31,386 nucleotides of DNA from Saccoglossus kowalevskii (Eukaryota > Hemichordata > Enteropneusta > Harrimaniidae): contig NW_003110108.1 in NCBI RefSeq assembly GCF_000003605.2, positions 1 to 31,386 of the forward strand. The letters run 5' to 3'. A program made the translations under genes and the position numbers. Below the pieces are notes generated by a model. That model was not told where the DNA came from. It saw only the letters and a list, made by a program, of their open reading frames with translations, and made no database searches. Positions within the stretch are counted from its first letter, which is position 1. Every line of letters begins with the position of its first letter. Positions 9,178-21,295 of the stretch are shown here, piece by piece.

Positions 9178-10004
9178 GTTTCATCACAGACATGGAAAAG
9201 ATATACTTCAACATTTCTGCTTTTTTCTTCCTGTGATGTCAATCATTTATTGTAGAAAATCGTGGCATTTTTGTAACTTTTTTTAACTAATGGAAAGTTT
9301 CGAAATTCCTTCTAATTTTCAAGTACAAGTTGTTGATGCTGTCGGCACGTAGTGGGTTTTAAGTTGTTAACGCACCGTGCAAAGTTGTTCAAAGTCATTG
9401 CCAAGTTGTGCAAAGTTATTGCAAAGTTGGTAGATATATTTGCATAAATGACCTAAGATGTTGGCTTATAGAAACGCGCAGTTCTAAAGTCGACAAGTTT
9501 AATAAAAGCCATTTGAAAGCAGCTTATAGATGTTCACGTGAGTTGACTGTAAAATGTTAGAAAACATCGTGCAAAGTTGGAAAAAACGAAAGAAATGTTG
9601 GCGGAGTTGCTTGTATATATAACCTAAGTCATTATCATGACAACCCCGCAGTTAAATGTCGAAAATATTAAGTAAATGTTCGGAGAATGCCTCATATGTA
9701 AGCAGATTGTCACAACAGTCAACCAAAAAGTCGACTACAAACTGCTTACAAAGTTGTGAAAAGCGATTGCAAAGTTGGTATTTTCATTTGGGATTGTTAC
9801 CTGTGATATCATTTTAACAAGTCCCATAGTTAAAAGCTCGAAAATGTGAATAAAGATTTCGTTAATTGATGTTAAATTACCGTAGTCTTACTCCAAGTAT
9901 GTAGATGTCATAGGTCAATTCTAGAAGATATTTGCGTAGACGATATCGATTTTAAAACATCTCAAAACCTGAAATAGCCGGGAATTCGGCCTAATTGCAT
10001 GTTT

Positions 10005-10120
10005 TCTATGCAGTTGTGTGGTTAGGTGACCGATGAATGTTTGAGGTAAAGCGCAATCGGGCGTGGTTAGTATTTGCATGGGAGACTCCCTGAGTAAACG
10101 AGCTGATGAATTTTTTTTTT
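10005..10120 (+). pseudogene. 5S rRNA-like element, copy 11 (A2)
   Basis: Shares TAGTATTTG with copy 10. The 3' end reads CTGATGAA, intermediate between copy 10 and the consensus. Ten Ts follow. Confidence 0.7.
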
Positions 10121-10946
10121 GTTTCATCACAGACATGGAAAAGATATACTTCAACATTTCTGCTTTTTTCTTCCTGTGATGTCAATCATCTATTGTAGAA
10201 AATCGTGGCATTTTTGTAACTTTTTTAACTAATGGAAAGTTTCGAAATTCCTTCTAATTTTCAAGTACAAGTTGTTGATGCTGTCGGCACGTAGTGGGTT
10301 TTAAGTTGTTAACGCACTGTGCAAAGTTGTTCAAAGTCATTGCCAAGTTGTGCAAAGTTATTGCAAAGTTGGTAGATATATTTGCATAAATGACCTAAGT
10401 TGTTGACTTATAGAAACGCGCAGTTCTAAAGTCGACAAGTTTAATAAAAGCCATTTGAAAGCAGCTTATAGATGTTCACGTGAGTTGACTGTAAAATGTT
10501 AGAAAACAGCGTGCAAAGTTGGAAAAAACGAAAGAAATGTTGGCGGAGTTGCTTGTATATATAACCTAAGTCATTATCATGACAACCCCGCAGTTAAATG
10601 TCGAAAATATTAAGTAAATGTTCGGAGAATGCCTCATATGTAAGCAGATTGTCACAACAGTCAACCAAAAAGTCGACTACAAACTGCTTACAAAGTTGTG
10701 AAAAGCGATTGCAAAGTTGGTATTTTCATTTGGGATTGTTACCTGTGATATCATTTTAACAAGTCCCATAGTTAAAAGCTCGAAAATGTGAATAAAGATT
10801 TCGTTAATTGATGTTAAATTACCGTAGTCTTACTCCAAGTATGTAGATGTCATAGGTCAATTCTAGAAGATATTTGCGTAGACGATATCGATTTTAAAAC
10901 ATCTCAAAACCAGAAATAGCCGGGATTTCGGCCTAATTGAATGTTT

Positions 10947-11062
10947 TCTATGCAGTTGTGTGGTTAGGTGACCGATAAATGTTTGAGGTAAAGCGCAATC
11001 GGGCGTGGTTAGTACTTGCATGGGAGACTCCCTGTGTAAACGAGCTGTTGAATTTTTTTTTT
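10947..11062 (+). pseudogene. 5S rRNA-like element, copy 12 (A2)
   Basis: Box C returns to TAGTACTTG. The private change is CCTGTGTAAACG after box C. Just downstream, the neighbouring sequence has ATCGTGCCATT for ATCGTGGCATT. Confidence 0.7.
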
Positions 11063-11887
11063 GTTTCATCACAGACATGGAAAAGATATTCTTCAACATT
11101 TCTGCATTTTTCTTCCTGTGATGTCAGTCATTTATTGTAGAAAATCGTGCCATTTTTGTAACTTTTTTAACTAATGGAAAGTTTCAAATTCCTTCTAATT
11201 TTCAAGTACAAGTTGTTGATGCTGTCGGCACGTAGTGGGTTTTAAGTTGTTAGCGCACCGTGCAAAGTTGTTCAAAGTCATTGCAAAGTTGTGCAAAGTT
11301 ATTGCAAAGTTGGTAGATGTATTTGCATAAATGACCTAAGTTGTTGGCTTATAGAAACGCGCAGTTGTAAAGCCGACAAGTTTAATAAAAGCCATTTGAA
11401 AGCAGCTTATAGATGTTCACGTGAGTTGACTGTAAAATGTTAGAAAACAGCGTGCAAAATTGGGAAAAACGAAAGAAATGTTGGCGGAGTTGCTTGTATA
11501 TATAACCTAAGTCATTATCATGACTACCCCGCAGTTAAATGTCGAAAATATTAAGTAAATGTTCCGAGAATGCCTCATATGTAAGCAGATTGTCACAACA
11601 GTCCACCAAAAAGTCGACTACAAACTGCTTACAAAGTTGTGAAAAGCGATTGCAAAGTTGGTATTTTCATTTGGGATTGTTACCTGTGATATCATTTTAA
11701 CAAGTCCCATAGTTAAAAGCTCGAAAATGTGAATAAATATTTCGTTAATTGATGTTAAATTACCGTAGTCTTACTCCAAGTATGTAAATGTCATAGGTCA
11801 ATTCTAGAAGATATTTGCGTAGACGATATCGATTTTAAAACATCTCAAAACCTGAAATAGCCGGTAATTTGGCCTAATTGCATGTTT

Positions 11888-12002
11888 TCTATGCAGTTGT
11901 GTGGTTAGGTGACCGATGAATGTTTGAGGTAAAGCGCAATCGGGCGTGGTTAGTACTTGCATGGGAGACTCCCTGAGTACACGAGCTGTTGAATTTTTTT
12001 TT
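11888..12002 (+). pseudogene. 5S rRNA-like element, copy 13 (A2)
   Basis: Close to A2 consensus. The only clear private change is GAGTACACGAG for GAGTAAACGAG. Nine Ts follow. Confidence 0.72.
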
Positions 12003-12828
12003 GTTTCATCACAGACATGGAAAAGATATACTTCAACATTTCTGCATTTTTCTTCCTGTGATGTCAATCATTTATTGTAGAAAATCGTGGCATTTTTGTA
12101 ACTTTTTTAACTAATGGAAAGTTTCGAAATTCCTTCTAATTTTCAAGTACAAGTTGTTGATGCTGTCGGCACGTAGTGGGTTTTAAGTTGTTAACGCACC
12201 GTGCAAAGTTGTTCAAAGTCATTGCAAAGTTGTGCAAAGTTATTGCAAAGTTGGTAGACGTATTTGCATAAATGACCTAAGTTGTTGGCTTATAGAAACG
12301 CGCAGTTCTAAAGTCGACAAGTTTAATAAAAGCCATTTGAAAGCAGCTTATAGATGTTCACGTGAGTTGACTGTAAAATGTTAGAAAACAGCGTGTAAAG
12401 TTGGAAAAAACGAAAGAAATGTTGGCGGAGTTGCTTGTATATATAACCTAAGTCATTATCATGACAACCCCGAAGTTAAATGTCGAAAATATTAAGTAAA
12501 TGTTCCGAGAATGCCTCATATGTAAGCAGATTGTCACAACAGTCAACCAAAAAGTCGACTACAAACTGCTTACAAAGTTGTGAAAAGCGATTGCAAAGTT
12601 GGTATTTTCATTCGGGATTGTTACCTGTGATATCATATTAACAAGTCCCATAGTTAAAAGTTCGAAAATGTGAACAAAGATTTCGTTAATTGATGTTAAA
12701 TTACCGTAGTCTTACTCCAAGTATGTAGATGTCATAGGTTAATTCTAGAAGATATTTGCGTAGGCGATATCGATTTTAAAACATCTCAAAACCTGAAATA
12801 GCCGGGAATTCGACCTAATTGCATGTTT

Positions 12829-12944
12829 TCTATGCAGTTGTGTGGTTAGGTGACCGATGAATGTTTGAGGTAAAGCGCAATCGGGCGTGGTTAGTACTTG
12901 CATGGGAGACTCCCTGAGTAAACGAGCTGTTGAATTTTTTTTTT
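12829..12944 (+). pseudogene. 5S rRNA-like element, copy 14 (A2)
   Basis: A2 consensus through box A, internal element and box C. GATGAATG stands in place of GATAAATG in the 5' third. Ten Ts follow. Confidence 0.72.
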
Positions 12945-13770
12945 GTTTCATCACAGACATGGAAAAGATATACTTCAACATTTCTGCATTTTTCTTCCTG
13001 TGATGTCAATCATTTATTGTAGAAAATCGTGGCATTTTTGTAACTTTTTTAACTAATGGAAAGTTTCGAAATTCCTTCTAATTTTCAAGTACAAGTTGTT
13101 GATGCTGTCGGCACGTAGTGGGTTTTAAGTTGTTAACGCACCGTGCAAAGTTGTTCAAAGTCATTGCCAAGTTGTGCAAAGTTATTGCAAAGTTGGTAGA
13201 TGTATTTGCATAAATGACCTAAGTTGTTGGCTTATAGAAACGCGCAGTTCTAAAGTCGACAAGTTTAATAAAAGCCATTTGAAAGCAGCTTATAGATGTT
13301 CACGTGAGTTGACTATAAAATGTTAGAAAACAGCGTGTAAAGTTGGAAAAAACGAAAGAAATGTTGGCGGAGTTGCTTGTATATATAACCTAAGTCATTA
13401 TCATGACAACCCCGCAGTTAAATGTCGAAAATATTAAGTAAATGTTCCGAGAATGCCTCATATGTAAGCAGATTGTCACAACAGTCAACCAAAAAGTCGA
13501 CTACAAACTGCTTACAAAGTTGTGAAAAGCGATTGCAAAGTTGGTATTTTCATTTGGGATTGTTACCTGTGATATCATTTTAACAAGTCCCATAGTTAAA
13601 AGCTCGAAAATGTGAATAAATATTTCGTTAATTGATGTTAAATTACCGTAGTCTTACTCCAAGTATGTAGATGTCATAGTTCAATTCTAGAAGATATTTG
13701 CGTAGACGATATCGATTTTAAAACATCTCAAAACCTGAAATAGCCGGGAATTCGGCCTAATTGCATGTTT

Positions 13771-13886
13771 TCTATGCAGTTGTGTGGTTAGGTGACCGAT
13801 GGATGTTTGAGGTAAAGCGCAATCGGGCGTGGTTAGTATTTGCATGGGAGACTCCCTGAGTAAACGAGCTGATGAATTTTTTTTTT
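13771..13886 (+). pseudogene. 5S rRNA-like element, copy 15 (A2)
   Basis: Combines GATGGATG (also in copy 9), TAGTATTTG and CTGATGAA (also in copy 11). This mosaic of neighbouring alleles suggests exchange between copies. Confidence 0.7.
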
Positions 13887-14712
13887 GTTTCATCACAGAC
13901 ATGGAAAAGATATACTTCAACATTTCTGCATTTTTCTTCCTGTGATGTCAATCATTTATTGTAGAAAATCGTGGCATTTTTGTAACTTTTTTAACTAATG
14001 GAAAGTTTCGAAATTCCTTCTAATTTTCAAGTACAAGTTGTTGATGCTGTCGGCACGTAGTGGGTTTTAAGTTGTTAACGCACCGTGCAAAGTTGTTCAA
14101 AGTCATTGCAAAGTTGTGCAAAGTTATTGCAAAGTTGGTAGATATATTTGCATAAATGACCTAAGTTGTTGGCTTATAGAAACGCGCAGTACTAAAGTCG
14201 ACAAGTTTAATAAAAGCCATTTGAAAGCAGCTTATAGATGTTCACGTGAGTTGACTGTAAAATGTTAGAAAACAGCGTGCAAAGTTGGAAAAAACGAAAG
14301 AAATGTTGGCGGAGTTGCTTGTATATATAACCTAAGTCATTATCATGACAACCCCGCAGTTAAATGTCGAAAATATTAAGTAAATGTTCCGAGAATGCCT
14401 CATATGTAAGCAGATTGTCACAACAGTCAACCAAAAAGTCGACTACAAACTGCTTACAAAGTTGTGAAAAGCGATTGCAAAGTTGGTATTTTCATTTGGG
14501 ATTGTTACCTGTGATATCATTTTAACAAGTCCCATAGTTAAAAGCTCGAAAATGTGAATAAATATTTTGTTAATTGATGTTAAATTACCGTAGTCTTACT
14601 CCAAGTATGTAGATGTCATAGGTCAATTCTAGAAGATATTTGCGTAGACGATATCGATTTTAAAACATCTCAAAACCTGAAATAGCCGGGAATTCAGCCT
14701 AATTGCATGTTT

Positions 14713-14827
14713 TCTATGCAGTTGTGTGGTTAGGTGACCGATGAATGTTTGAGGTAAAGCGCAATCGGGCGTGGTTAGTACTTGCATGGGAGACTCCCTG
14801 AGTAAACGAGCTGTTGAATTTTTTTTT
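14713..14827 (+). pseudogene. 5S rRNA-like element, copy 16 (A2)
   Basis: Intact box C with TAGTACTTG. It is the last A copy before the second switch to B sequence about 130 bp downstream. Nine Ts follow. Confidence 0.72.
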
Positions 14828-14954
14828 GTTTCATCACAGAGATGGAAAAGATATACTTCAACATTTCTGCATTTTTCTTACTGTGATGTCAATCATTTAT
14901 TGTAGAAAATCGTGGCATTTTTGTAACTTTTTTAACTAATGGAAAGTTTCGAAA

Positions 14955-15110
14955 TTCCTTTTATTTTCAGTACAAGTTGTTGATGCTGTCGGCACGTAGT
15001 GGGTTTAGTTGTAACGCACCGTGCAAAATTGTCAAAGTCATGCAAAGTTGTGCAAAGTTATTGCAAAGTTTGTAGATGTACTTGCATAAATGACTGAGTT
15101 GTTGGCTTAT
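14955..15110 (+). other. Cluster of one-base deletions at second A2-to-B switch
   Basis: CCTTTTATTTTCAGTAC, GGGTTTAGTTGTAACG, AAATTGTCAAAG, GTCATGCAAAG and ATGACTGAG each miss one or more bases relative to neighbouring monomers. The positions differ from those at the first switch, so the damage is not inherited from one ancestral junction. Confidence 0.75.
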
Positions 15111-15261
15111 AGAAACGCGCAGTTGTAAAGTCGACAAGTTTATTAAAAGCCAGTTGAAAGCCGCTTATAGATGGTCACGTGAGTTGACTATAAAATGTTA
15201 GAAAACAGCGAGCAAAGTTGTAAAACACGAAAGAAATGTTGGCGGAGTTGCTTGTATATAT

Positions 15262-15300
15262 GTAACCTAAGTCATTATTATTATGCCTCATATATAAACA
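15262..15300 (+). other. ~47-bp internal deletion, shared with 17,098-17,136
   Basis: CCTAAGTCATTATTATTATG is followed directly by CCTCATATATAAACAG. The usual TATCATGACAACCCCGC and GTCGAAAACATTAAG segments are missing. The same join, with the same linked ATGTAACC and ATAAACAG alleles, appears two monomers later near 17,098-17,136. The monomer between them is intact. Confidence 0.85.
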
Positions 15301-15599
15301 GATTATCACAACAGTCACCGGAAAGTCGACAACAAACTGCTTACAAAGTTGTGAAAAGCGATTTCAAAGTTGGTAGTTTCATTCGGGATTGTTACCTGTG
15401 ATATCATATTAACAAGTCCCATGGTTAAAAGTTCGAACATGTGAATAAATATATCGTAAATTGATGTTAAATTACAGTAGTCTTACTCCAAGTATGCAGA
15501 GGTCATAGGTCAATTCTAGAAGATACTGGTGTAAACGATATCGATTTTAAAACATCCCAAAACCTGAAATAGCCTCGAATTCTGCTTAATTTCAAATGA

Positions 15600-15714
15600 T
15601 CTATGCAGTTGTGTGTTTAGGTGACCGATAAATATTTAAGGTATAGCACAATCTGCCGTGGTTAGTACTTGCAGGGAGACTCCCCGAGTAAACGAGCTGT
15701 TGAATTTTTTTTTT
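15600..15714 (+). pseudogene. 5S rRNA-like element, copy 17 (B)
   Basis: The most damaged early B copy: GTGTGTTTAGG, GTATAGCACAA in box A, ATCTGCCGTGG in the internal element, and CTTGCAGGGAG (two bases missing in box C). Confidence 0.65.
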
Positions 15715-16538
15715 CATTACAAACATGGAAAAGATATTCGGCAAAATTTCAGCATTTTTTCTTCCTGTGATGTCAAACATTTATAGCAGAAAATCGTGGC
15801 ATTTTTATAACATTTTGAACTAAAGAAAAGTTTCGCAATTGCTTCTAATTTTCAAGTACAAGTTGTTTATGCTGTCGGCAAGTAGTGGGTTTTATGTTGT
15901 TAACGCGGCATGCAAAATTGTTCAAAGTCATTGCAAAGTTGTGCAAAGTTATTGCAAAGTTTGTAGATGTACTTGTATAAATAACCTGAGTTGTTGGCTT
16001 ATAGAAACGCGCAGTTGTAAAGTCGACAAATTTATTAAAAGCCAGTTGAAAGCAGATTATAGATGGTCACGTGAGTTGACTGTAAAATATTAGAAACTAG
16101 CGTGCAAAGTTGTAAAAAACGAAAGAAATGTTGGCGGAGTTGCTTGTATATATATAACCTAAGTCATTATCATGACAACCCCGCAGTTAAATGTCTAAAA
16201 CATTAAGTAAATGTTCTGAGAATGCCTCATATATAAGCAGTTTATCACAACAGTCACCAGAAAGTCGACAACAAACTGCTTACAAAGTTGTGAAAAGCGA
16301 TTTCAAAGTTGGTAGTTTCATTCGGGATTGTTACCTTTGATATCATATTAACAAGTCCCATGGTTAAAAGTTCTAACATGTGAATAAATATATCGTAAAT
16401 TGATGTTAAATTACCGTAGTCTTACTCCAAGTATGCAGAGGTCATAGGTCAATTCTAGAAGATACTTGTGTAAACGATATCGATTTTAAAACATCCGAAA
16501 ACCTGAAATAGCCTCCAATTCTGCTTAATTTCAAATGA

Positions 16539-16657
16539 TCTATGCAGTTGTGTGGTTTAGGTGACCGATACATGTTTAAAGTAAAGCACAATCGGGCGTG
16601 GTTTAGTACTTGCACGGGAGACTCCCCGAGTAAACGAGCTGTTGAATTTTTTTTTTT
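16539..16657 (+). pseudogene. 5S rRNA-like element, copy 18 (B)
   Basis: Contains two one-base insertions (GGTTTAGG near its start and GGTTTAGTAC in box C) and CACGGGAGAC. The downstream flank is altered to CATTCATACATTG. Confidence 0.68.
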
Positions 16658-17434
16658 CATTCATACATTGAAAAAGATATTCGGCAACATTTCTGCATTT
16701 TTTCTTCCTGTGATGTCAAACATTTATAGCAGAAAATCGTGGCATTTTTATAACTTTTTGAACTAAAGAAAAGTTTCGCAATTGCTTCTAATTTCCAAGT
16801 ACAAGTTGTTGATGCTGTCGGCACGTAGTGGGTTTTATGTTGTTAACGCGGCGTGCAAAATTGTTCAAAGTCATTGCAAAGTTGTGCAAAGTTATTGCAA
16901 AGTTTGTAGATGTACTTGTATAAATGACCTATGTTGTTGGCTTATAGATACGCGCAGTTGTAAAGTCGACAAGTTTATTAAAAGCCAGTTGAAGGCAGCT
17001 TATAGATGGTTACGTGAGTTGACTGTAAAATATTAGAAAACAGCGTGCAAAGTTGTAAAAAACGAAAGAAATGTTGGCGGAGTTGCTTGTACATATGTAA
17101 CCTAAGTCATTATTATTATGCCTCATATATAAACAGATTATCACAACAGTCACCGGAAAGTCGACAACAAACTGCTTACAAAGTTGTGAAAAGCGATTTC
17201 AAAGTTGGTAGTTTCATTCGGGATTGTTACCTGTGATATCATATTAACAAGTCCCATGGTTAAAAGTTCGAACATGTGAATAAATATATCGTAAATTGAT
17301 GTTAAATTACCGTAGTCTACTAACAAGTATGCAGAGGTCATAGGTCAATTCTAGAAGATACTTGTGTAAACGATTTCGATTTTAAAACATCCCAAAACAT
17401 GAAATAACCTCGAATTGTGCTTAATTTCAAATGA

Positions 17435-17550
17435 TCTATGCAGTTGTGTGGTTAGGTGATCGATAAATGTTTAAAGTAAAGCACAATCGGGCGTGGTTAG
17501 TACTTGCATGGGAGACTCCCCCAGTAAACGATTTGTTGAATTTTTTTTTT
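17435..17550 (+). pseudogene. 5S rRNA-like element, copy 19 (B)
   Basis: Box C is intact. The region after it reads CCCCCAGTAAACGATTTG instead of CCCCGAGTAAACGAGCTG. Ten Ts follow. Confidence 0.7.
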
Positions 17551-18372
17551 CATTACAAACATGGAAAAGATATTCGGCAACATTTCTGCATTTTTTCTTC
17601 CTGTGATATCAAACATTTATAGCAGAAAATCGTGGCATTTTTGTAACTTTTTGAACTAAAGAAAAGTTTCGCAATTGCTTCTAATTTTCAAGTACAAGTT
17701 GTTGATGCTGTCGGCACGTAGTGGGTTTTATGTTGTAAACGCGGCGTGCAAAATTGTTCAAAGTCATTGCAAAGTTGTGCAAAGTTATTGCAAAGTTTGT
17801 AGATGTACTTGTATAAATGACCTAAGTTGTTGGCTTATAGAAACGCGCAGTTGTAAAGTCGACAAGTTTATTAAAAGCCAGTTGAAACCAGCTTATAGAT
17901 GGTCACGTGAGTTGACTGTAAAATATTAGAAAATAGCGTGCAAAGTTGTAACAAACGAAAGAAATGTTGGCGGAGTTGCTTGTATATATAACCTAAGTAA
18001 TTATCATAACAACTCTGCAGTAAAATTTCGAAAACATTAAGTAAATGTTCCGAGAATGCCTCATATATAAGCAGATTATCACAACAGTTACCGGAAAGTC
18101 GACAACAAACTGCTTACAAAGTTGTGAAAAGCGATTTCAAAGTTGGTAGTATCATTCGGGATTGTTACCTGTGATATCATATTAACAAGTCCCATGGTTA
18201 AAAGTTCGAACATGTGAATAAATATATCGTAAATTGATGTTAAATTACCGTAGTCTTACTCCAAGTATGCAGAGGTCAAAGGTCAATTCTAGAAGATACT
18301 TGTGTAAACGATATCGATTTTAAAACATCCCAAAACCTGAAATAGCCTCGAATTGTGCTTAATTTCAAATGA

Positions 18373-18487
18373 TCTATGCAGTTGTGTGGTTAGGTGACCG
18401 ATAAATGTTTAAAGTAAAGCACAATCGGGCGTGCTTAGTGCTTGCATGGGAGGCTCCCCGAGTAAACGAGTTGTTGAATTTTTTTTT
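18373..18487 (+). pseudogene. 5S rRNA-like element, copy 20 (B)
   Basis: Three changes fall in box C: GTGCTTAGTG and GGGAGGCT. A functional TFIIIA site would be expected to suffer from these. Confidence 0.68.
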
Positions 18488-19309
18488 CATTACAAACATG
18501 GAAAAGATATTCGGCAACATTTCTGCATTTTTTCTTCTTGTGATGTCAAACATTTATAGCAGAAAATCGTGGCATTTTTGTAACTTTTTTAACTAAAGAA
18601 AAGTTTCGAAATTCCTTCTAATTTTCAAGTACAAGTTGTTGATGCTGTCGGTACGCAGTGGATTTTATGTTGTTAACGCACCGTGCAAAGTTGTTCAAAG
18701 TCATTGCAAGGTTGTGCAAAGTTATTGAAAAGTTTGTAGATGTACTTGTATAGATGACCTAAGTTGTTGGCTTATAGAAACGCGCAGTTGTAAAGTCGAC
18801 AAGTTTATTAAAAGCCAGTTGAAAGCAGCTTATAGATGGTCACGTGAGTTGACTGTAAAATATTAGAAAATAGCGTGCAAAGTTGTAACAAACGAAAGAA
18901 ATGTTGGCGGAGTTGCTTGTATATATAACCTAAGTAATTATCATAACAACTCTGCAGTAAAATTTCGAAAACATTAAGTAAATGTTCCGAGAATGCCTCA
19001 TATATAAGCAGATTATCACAACAGTTACCGGAAAGTCGACAACAAACTGCTTACAAAGTTGTGAAAAGCGATTTCAAAGTTGGTAGTTTCTTTCGGAATT
19101 GTTACCTGTGATATCATATTAACAAGTCCCGTGGTTAAAAGTTTGAACATGTGAATAAATATATCTTAAATTGATGTTAAATTACCGTAGTCTTACTCCA
19201 AGTATGCAGAGGTCATAGGTCAATTCTAGAAGATACTTGTGTAAACGATATCGATTTTAAAACATCCCAAAACCTGAAATAGCCTCTAATTCTGCCTAAT
19301 TTCAAATGA

Positions 19310-19424
19310 TTTATGCAGTTATGTGGTTAGGTGACCGATAAATGTTTAAAGTAAAGCACAAGCGGGCGTGGTTAGTACTTGCATGGGAGACTCCCCGAGT
19401 AAACGAGCTGTTGAATTTTTTTTT
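19310..19424 (+). pseudogene. 5S rRNA-like element, copy 21 (B)
   Basis: Start reads TTTATGCAGTTATG. The internal element has AAGCGGGCGTGG. Box C is intact. Confidence 0.7.
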
Positions 19425-20242
19425 CATTACAAACATGGAAAAGATATTCGGCAACATTTCTGCATTTTTTCTTCCTGTGATATCAAACATTTATAGCAGA
19501 AAATCGTGGCATTTTTGTAACTTTTTGAACTAAAGAAAAGTTTCGCAATTGCTTCTAATTTTCAAGTACAAGTTGTTGATGCTGTCGGCACGTAGTGGGT
19601 TTTATGTTGTAAACGCGGCGTGCAAAATTGTTCAAAGTCATTGCAAAGTTGTGCAAAGTTATTGCAAAGTTTGTAGATGTACTTGTATAGATGACCTAAG
19701 TTGTTGGCTTATAGAAACGCGCAGTTGTAAAGTCGACAAGTTTATTAAAAGCCAGTTGAAAGCAGCTTATAGATGGTCACGTGAGTTGACTGTAAAATAT
19801 TAGAAAATAGCGTGCAAAGTTGTAACAAACGAAAGAAATGTTGGCGGAGTTGCTTGTATATATAACCTAAGTAATTATCATAACAACTCTGCAGTAAAAT
19901 TTCGAAAACATGAAGTAAATGTTCCGAGAATGCCTCATAAGCAGATTATCACAACAGTCACCGGAAAGTCGACAACAAACTCCTTACAAAGTTGTGAAAA
20001 GCGATTTCAAAGTTGGTAGTTTCATTCGGGATTGTTACCTGTGATATCATATTAACAAGTCCCATGGTTAAAAGTTCGAACATGTGAATAAATATATCGT
20101 AAATTGATGTTAAATTACCGTAGTCTTACTCCAAGTACGCAGAGGTCATAGGTCAATTCTAGAAGATACTTGTGTAAACGATTTCGATTTTAAAACATCC
20201 CAAAACCTGAAATAACCTCGAATTGTGCTTAATTTCAAATGA

Positions 20243-20358
20243 TCTATGCAGTTGTGTGGTTAGGTGACCGATAAATGTTTAAAGTAAAGCACAATTGGGC
20301 GTGGTTAGTACTTGCATGGGAGACTCCCCGAGTAAACGAGCTGTTGAATTTTTTTTTT
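20243..20358 (+). pseudogene. 5S rRNA-like element, copy 22 (B)
   Basis: B consensus except ATTGGGCGTGG in the internal element, shared with copies 1 and 23. Ten Ts follow. Confidence 0.7.
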
Positions 20359-21180
20359 CATTACAAACATGGAAAAGATATTCGGCAACATTTCTGCATT
20401 TTTTCTTCCTGTGATGTCAAACATTTATAGCAGAAAATCGTGTCATTTTTATAACTTTTCGAACTAAAGAAAAGTTTCGCAATTGCTTCTAATTTTCAAG
20501 TACAAGTTGTCGATGCTGTCGGCACGTAGTGGGATTTATGTTGTTAACGCACCGTGCAAAATTGTTCAAAGTCATTGCAAAGTTGTGCAAAGTTATTGCA
20601 AAGTTTGTAGATGTACTTGTATAAATGACCTAAGTTGTTGGCTTATAGAAACGCGCAGTTGTAAAGTCGACAAGTTTACTAAAAGCCAGTTGAAAGCAGC
20701 TTATAGATGGTCACGTGAGTTGACTGTAAAATATTAGAAAATAGCGTGCAAAGTTGTAAAAAACGAAAGAAATGTTGGCGGAGTTGCTTGTATATATAAC
20801 CTAAGTCATTATCATGACAACCCCGCAGTTAAATGTCTAAAACATTAAGTAAATATTCCGAGAATGCCTCATATATAACCAGATTATCACAACAGTCACC
20901 GAAAAGTCGACAACAAACTGCTTACAAAGTTGTGAAAAGCGATTTCAAAGTTGGTAGTATCATTCGGGATTGTTACCTGTGATATCATATTAACAAGTCC
21001 CATGGTTAAAAGTTCGAACATGTGAATAAATATATCGTAAATTGATGTTAAATTACCGTAGTCTTACTCCAAGTATGCAGAGGTCATAGGTCAATTCTAG
21101 AAGATACTTGTGTAAACAATATCGATTTTAAAACATCACAAAACCTGAAATAGCCTCTAATTCTCCTTAATTTCAAATGA

Positions 21181-21295
21181 TCTATGCAGTTGTGTGGTTA
21201 GGTGACCGATAAATGTTTAAAGTAAAGCACAATTGGGCGTGGTTAGTACTTGCATGGGAGACTCCCCGAGTAAACGAGCTGTTGAATTTTTTTTT
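21181..21295 (+). pseudogene. 5S rRNA-like element, copy 23 (B)
   Basis: Same ATTGGGCGTGG allele as the preceding copy. Box C is intact. Downstream AATCGTGTAATTTT replaces AATCGTGGCATTTT. Confidence 0.7.

Larger units (their letters stand above)
6561..14950 (+). repeat. Array block 3: family A monomers (A1 x1 then A2 x8)
   Basis: The monomer with 5S-like element at 7201 is A1 (CCCCGAAG at about 6,845; ATAGTATAAAATCG at about 7,386). From about 7,500 the copies are A2 through the one anchored at 14622. The three stretches near 8,740, 9,680 and 10,620 share the private allele TTCGGAGAATG in place of TTCCGAGAATG, marking neighbours that arose from one another. The A1-to-A2 transition coincides with a sub-repeat deletion near 7,515 and follows the loss of part of CGATATCGAT near 7,140. 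Confidence 0.85.

Noticed and set aside
15839-16093. 84-codon plus-strand ORF repeated in many B monomers, with regularly spaced Cys
   Set aside because: The Cys codons come from the TGCAAAGTT sub-repeat (TGC) and nearby repeats. The ORF varies in start and is broken in several copies, which is expected of non-coding tandem DNA.
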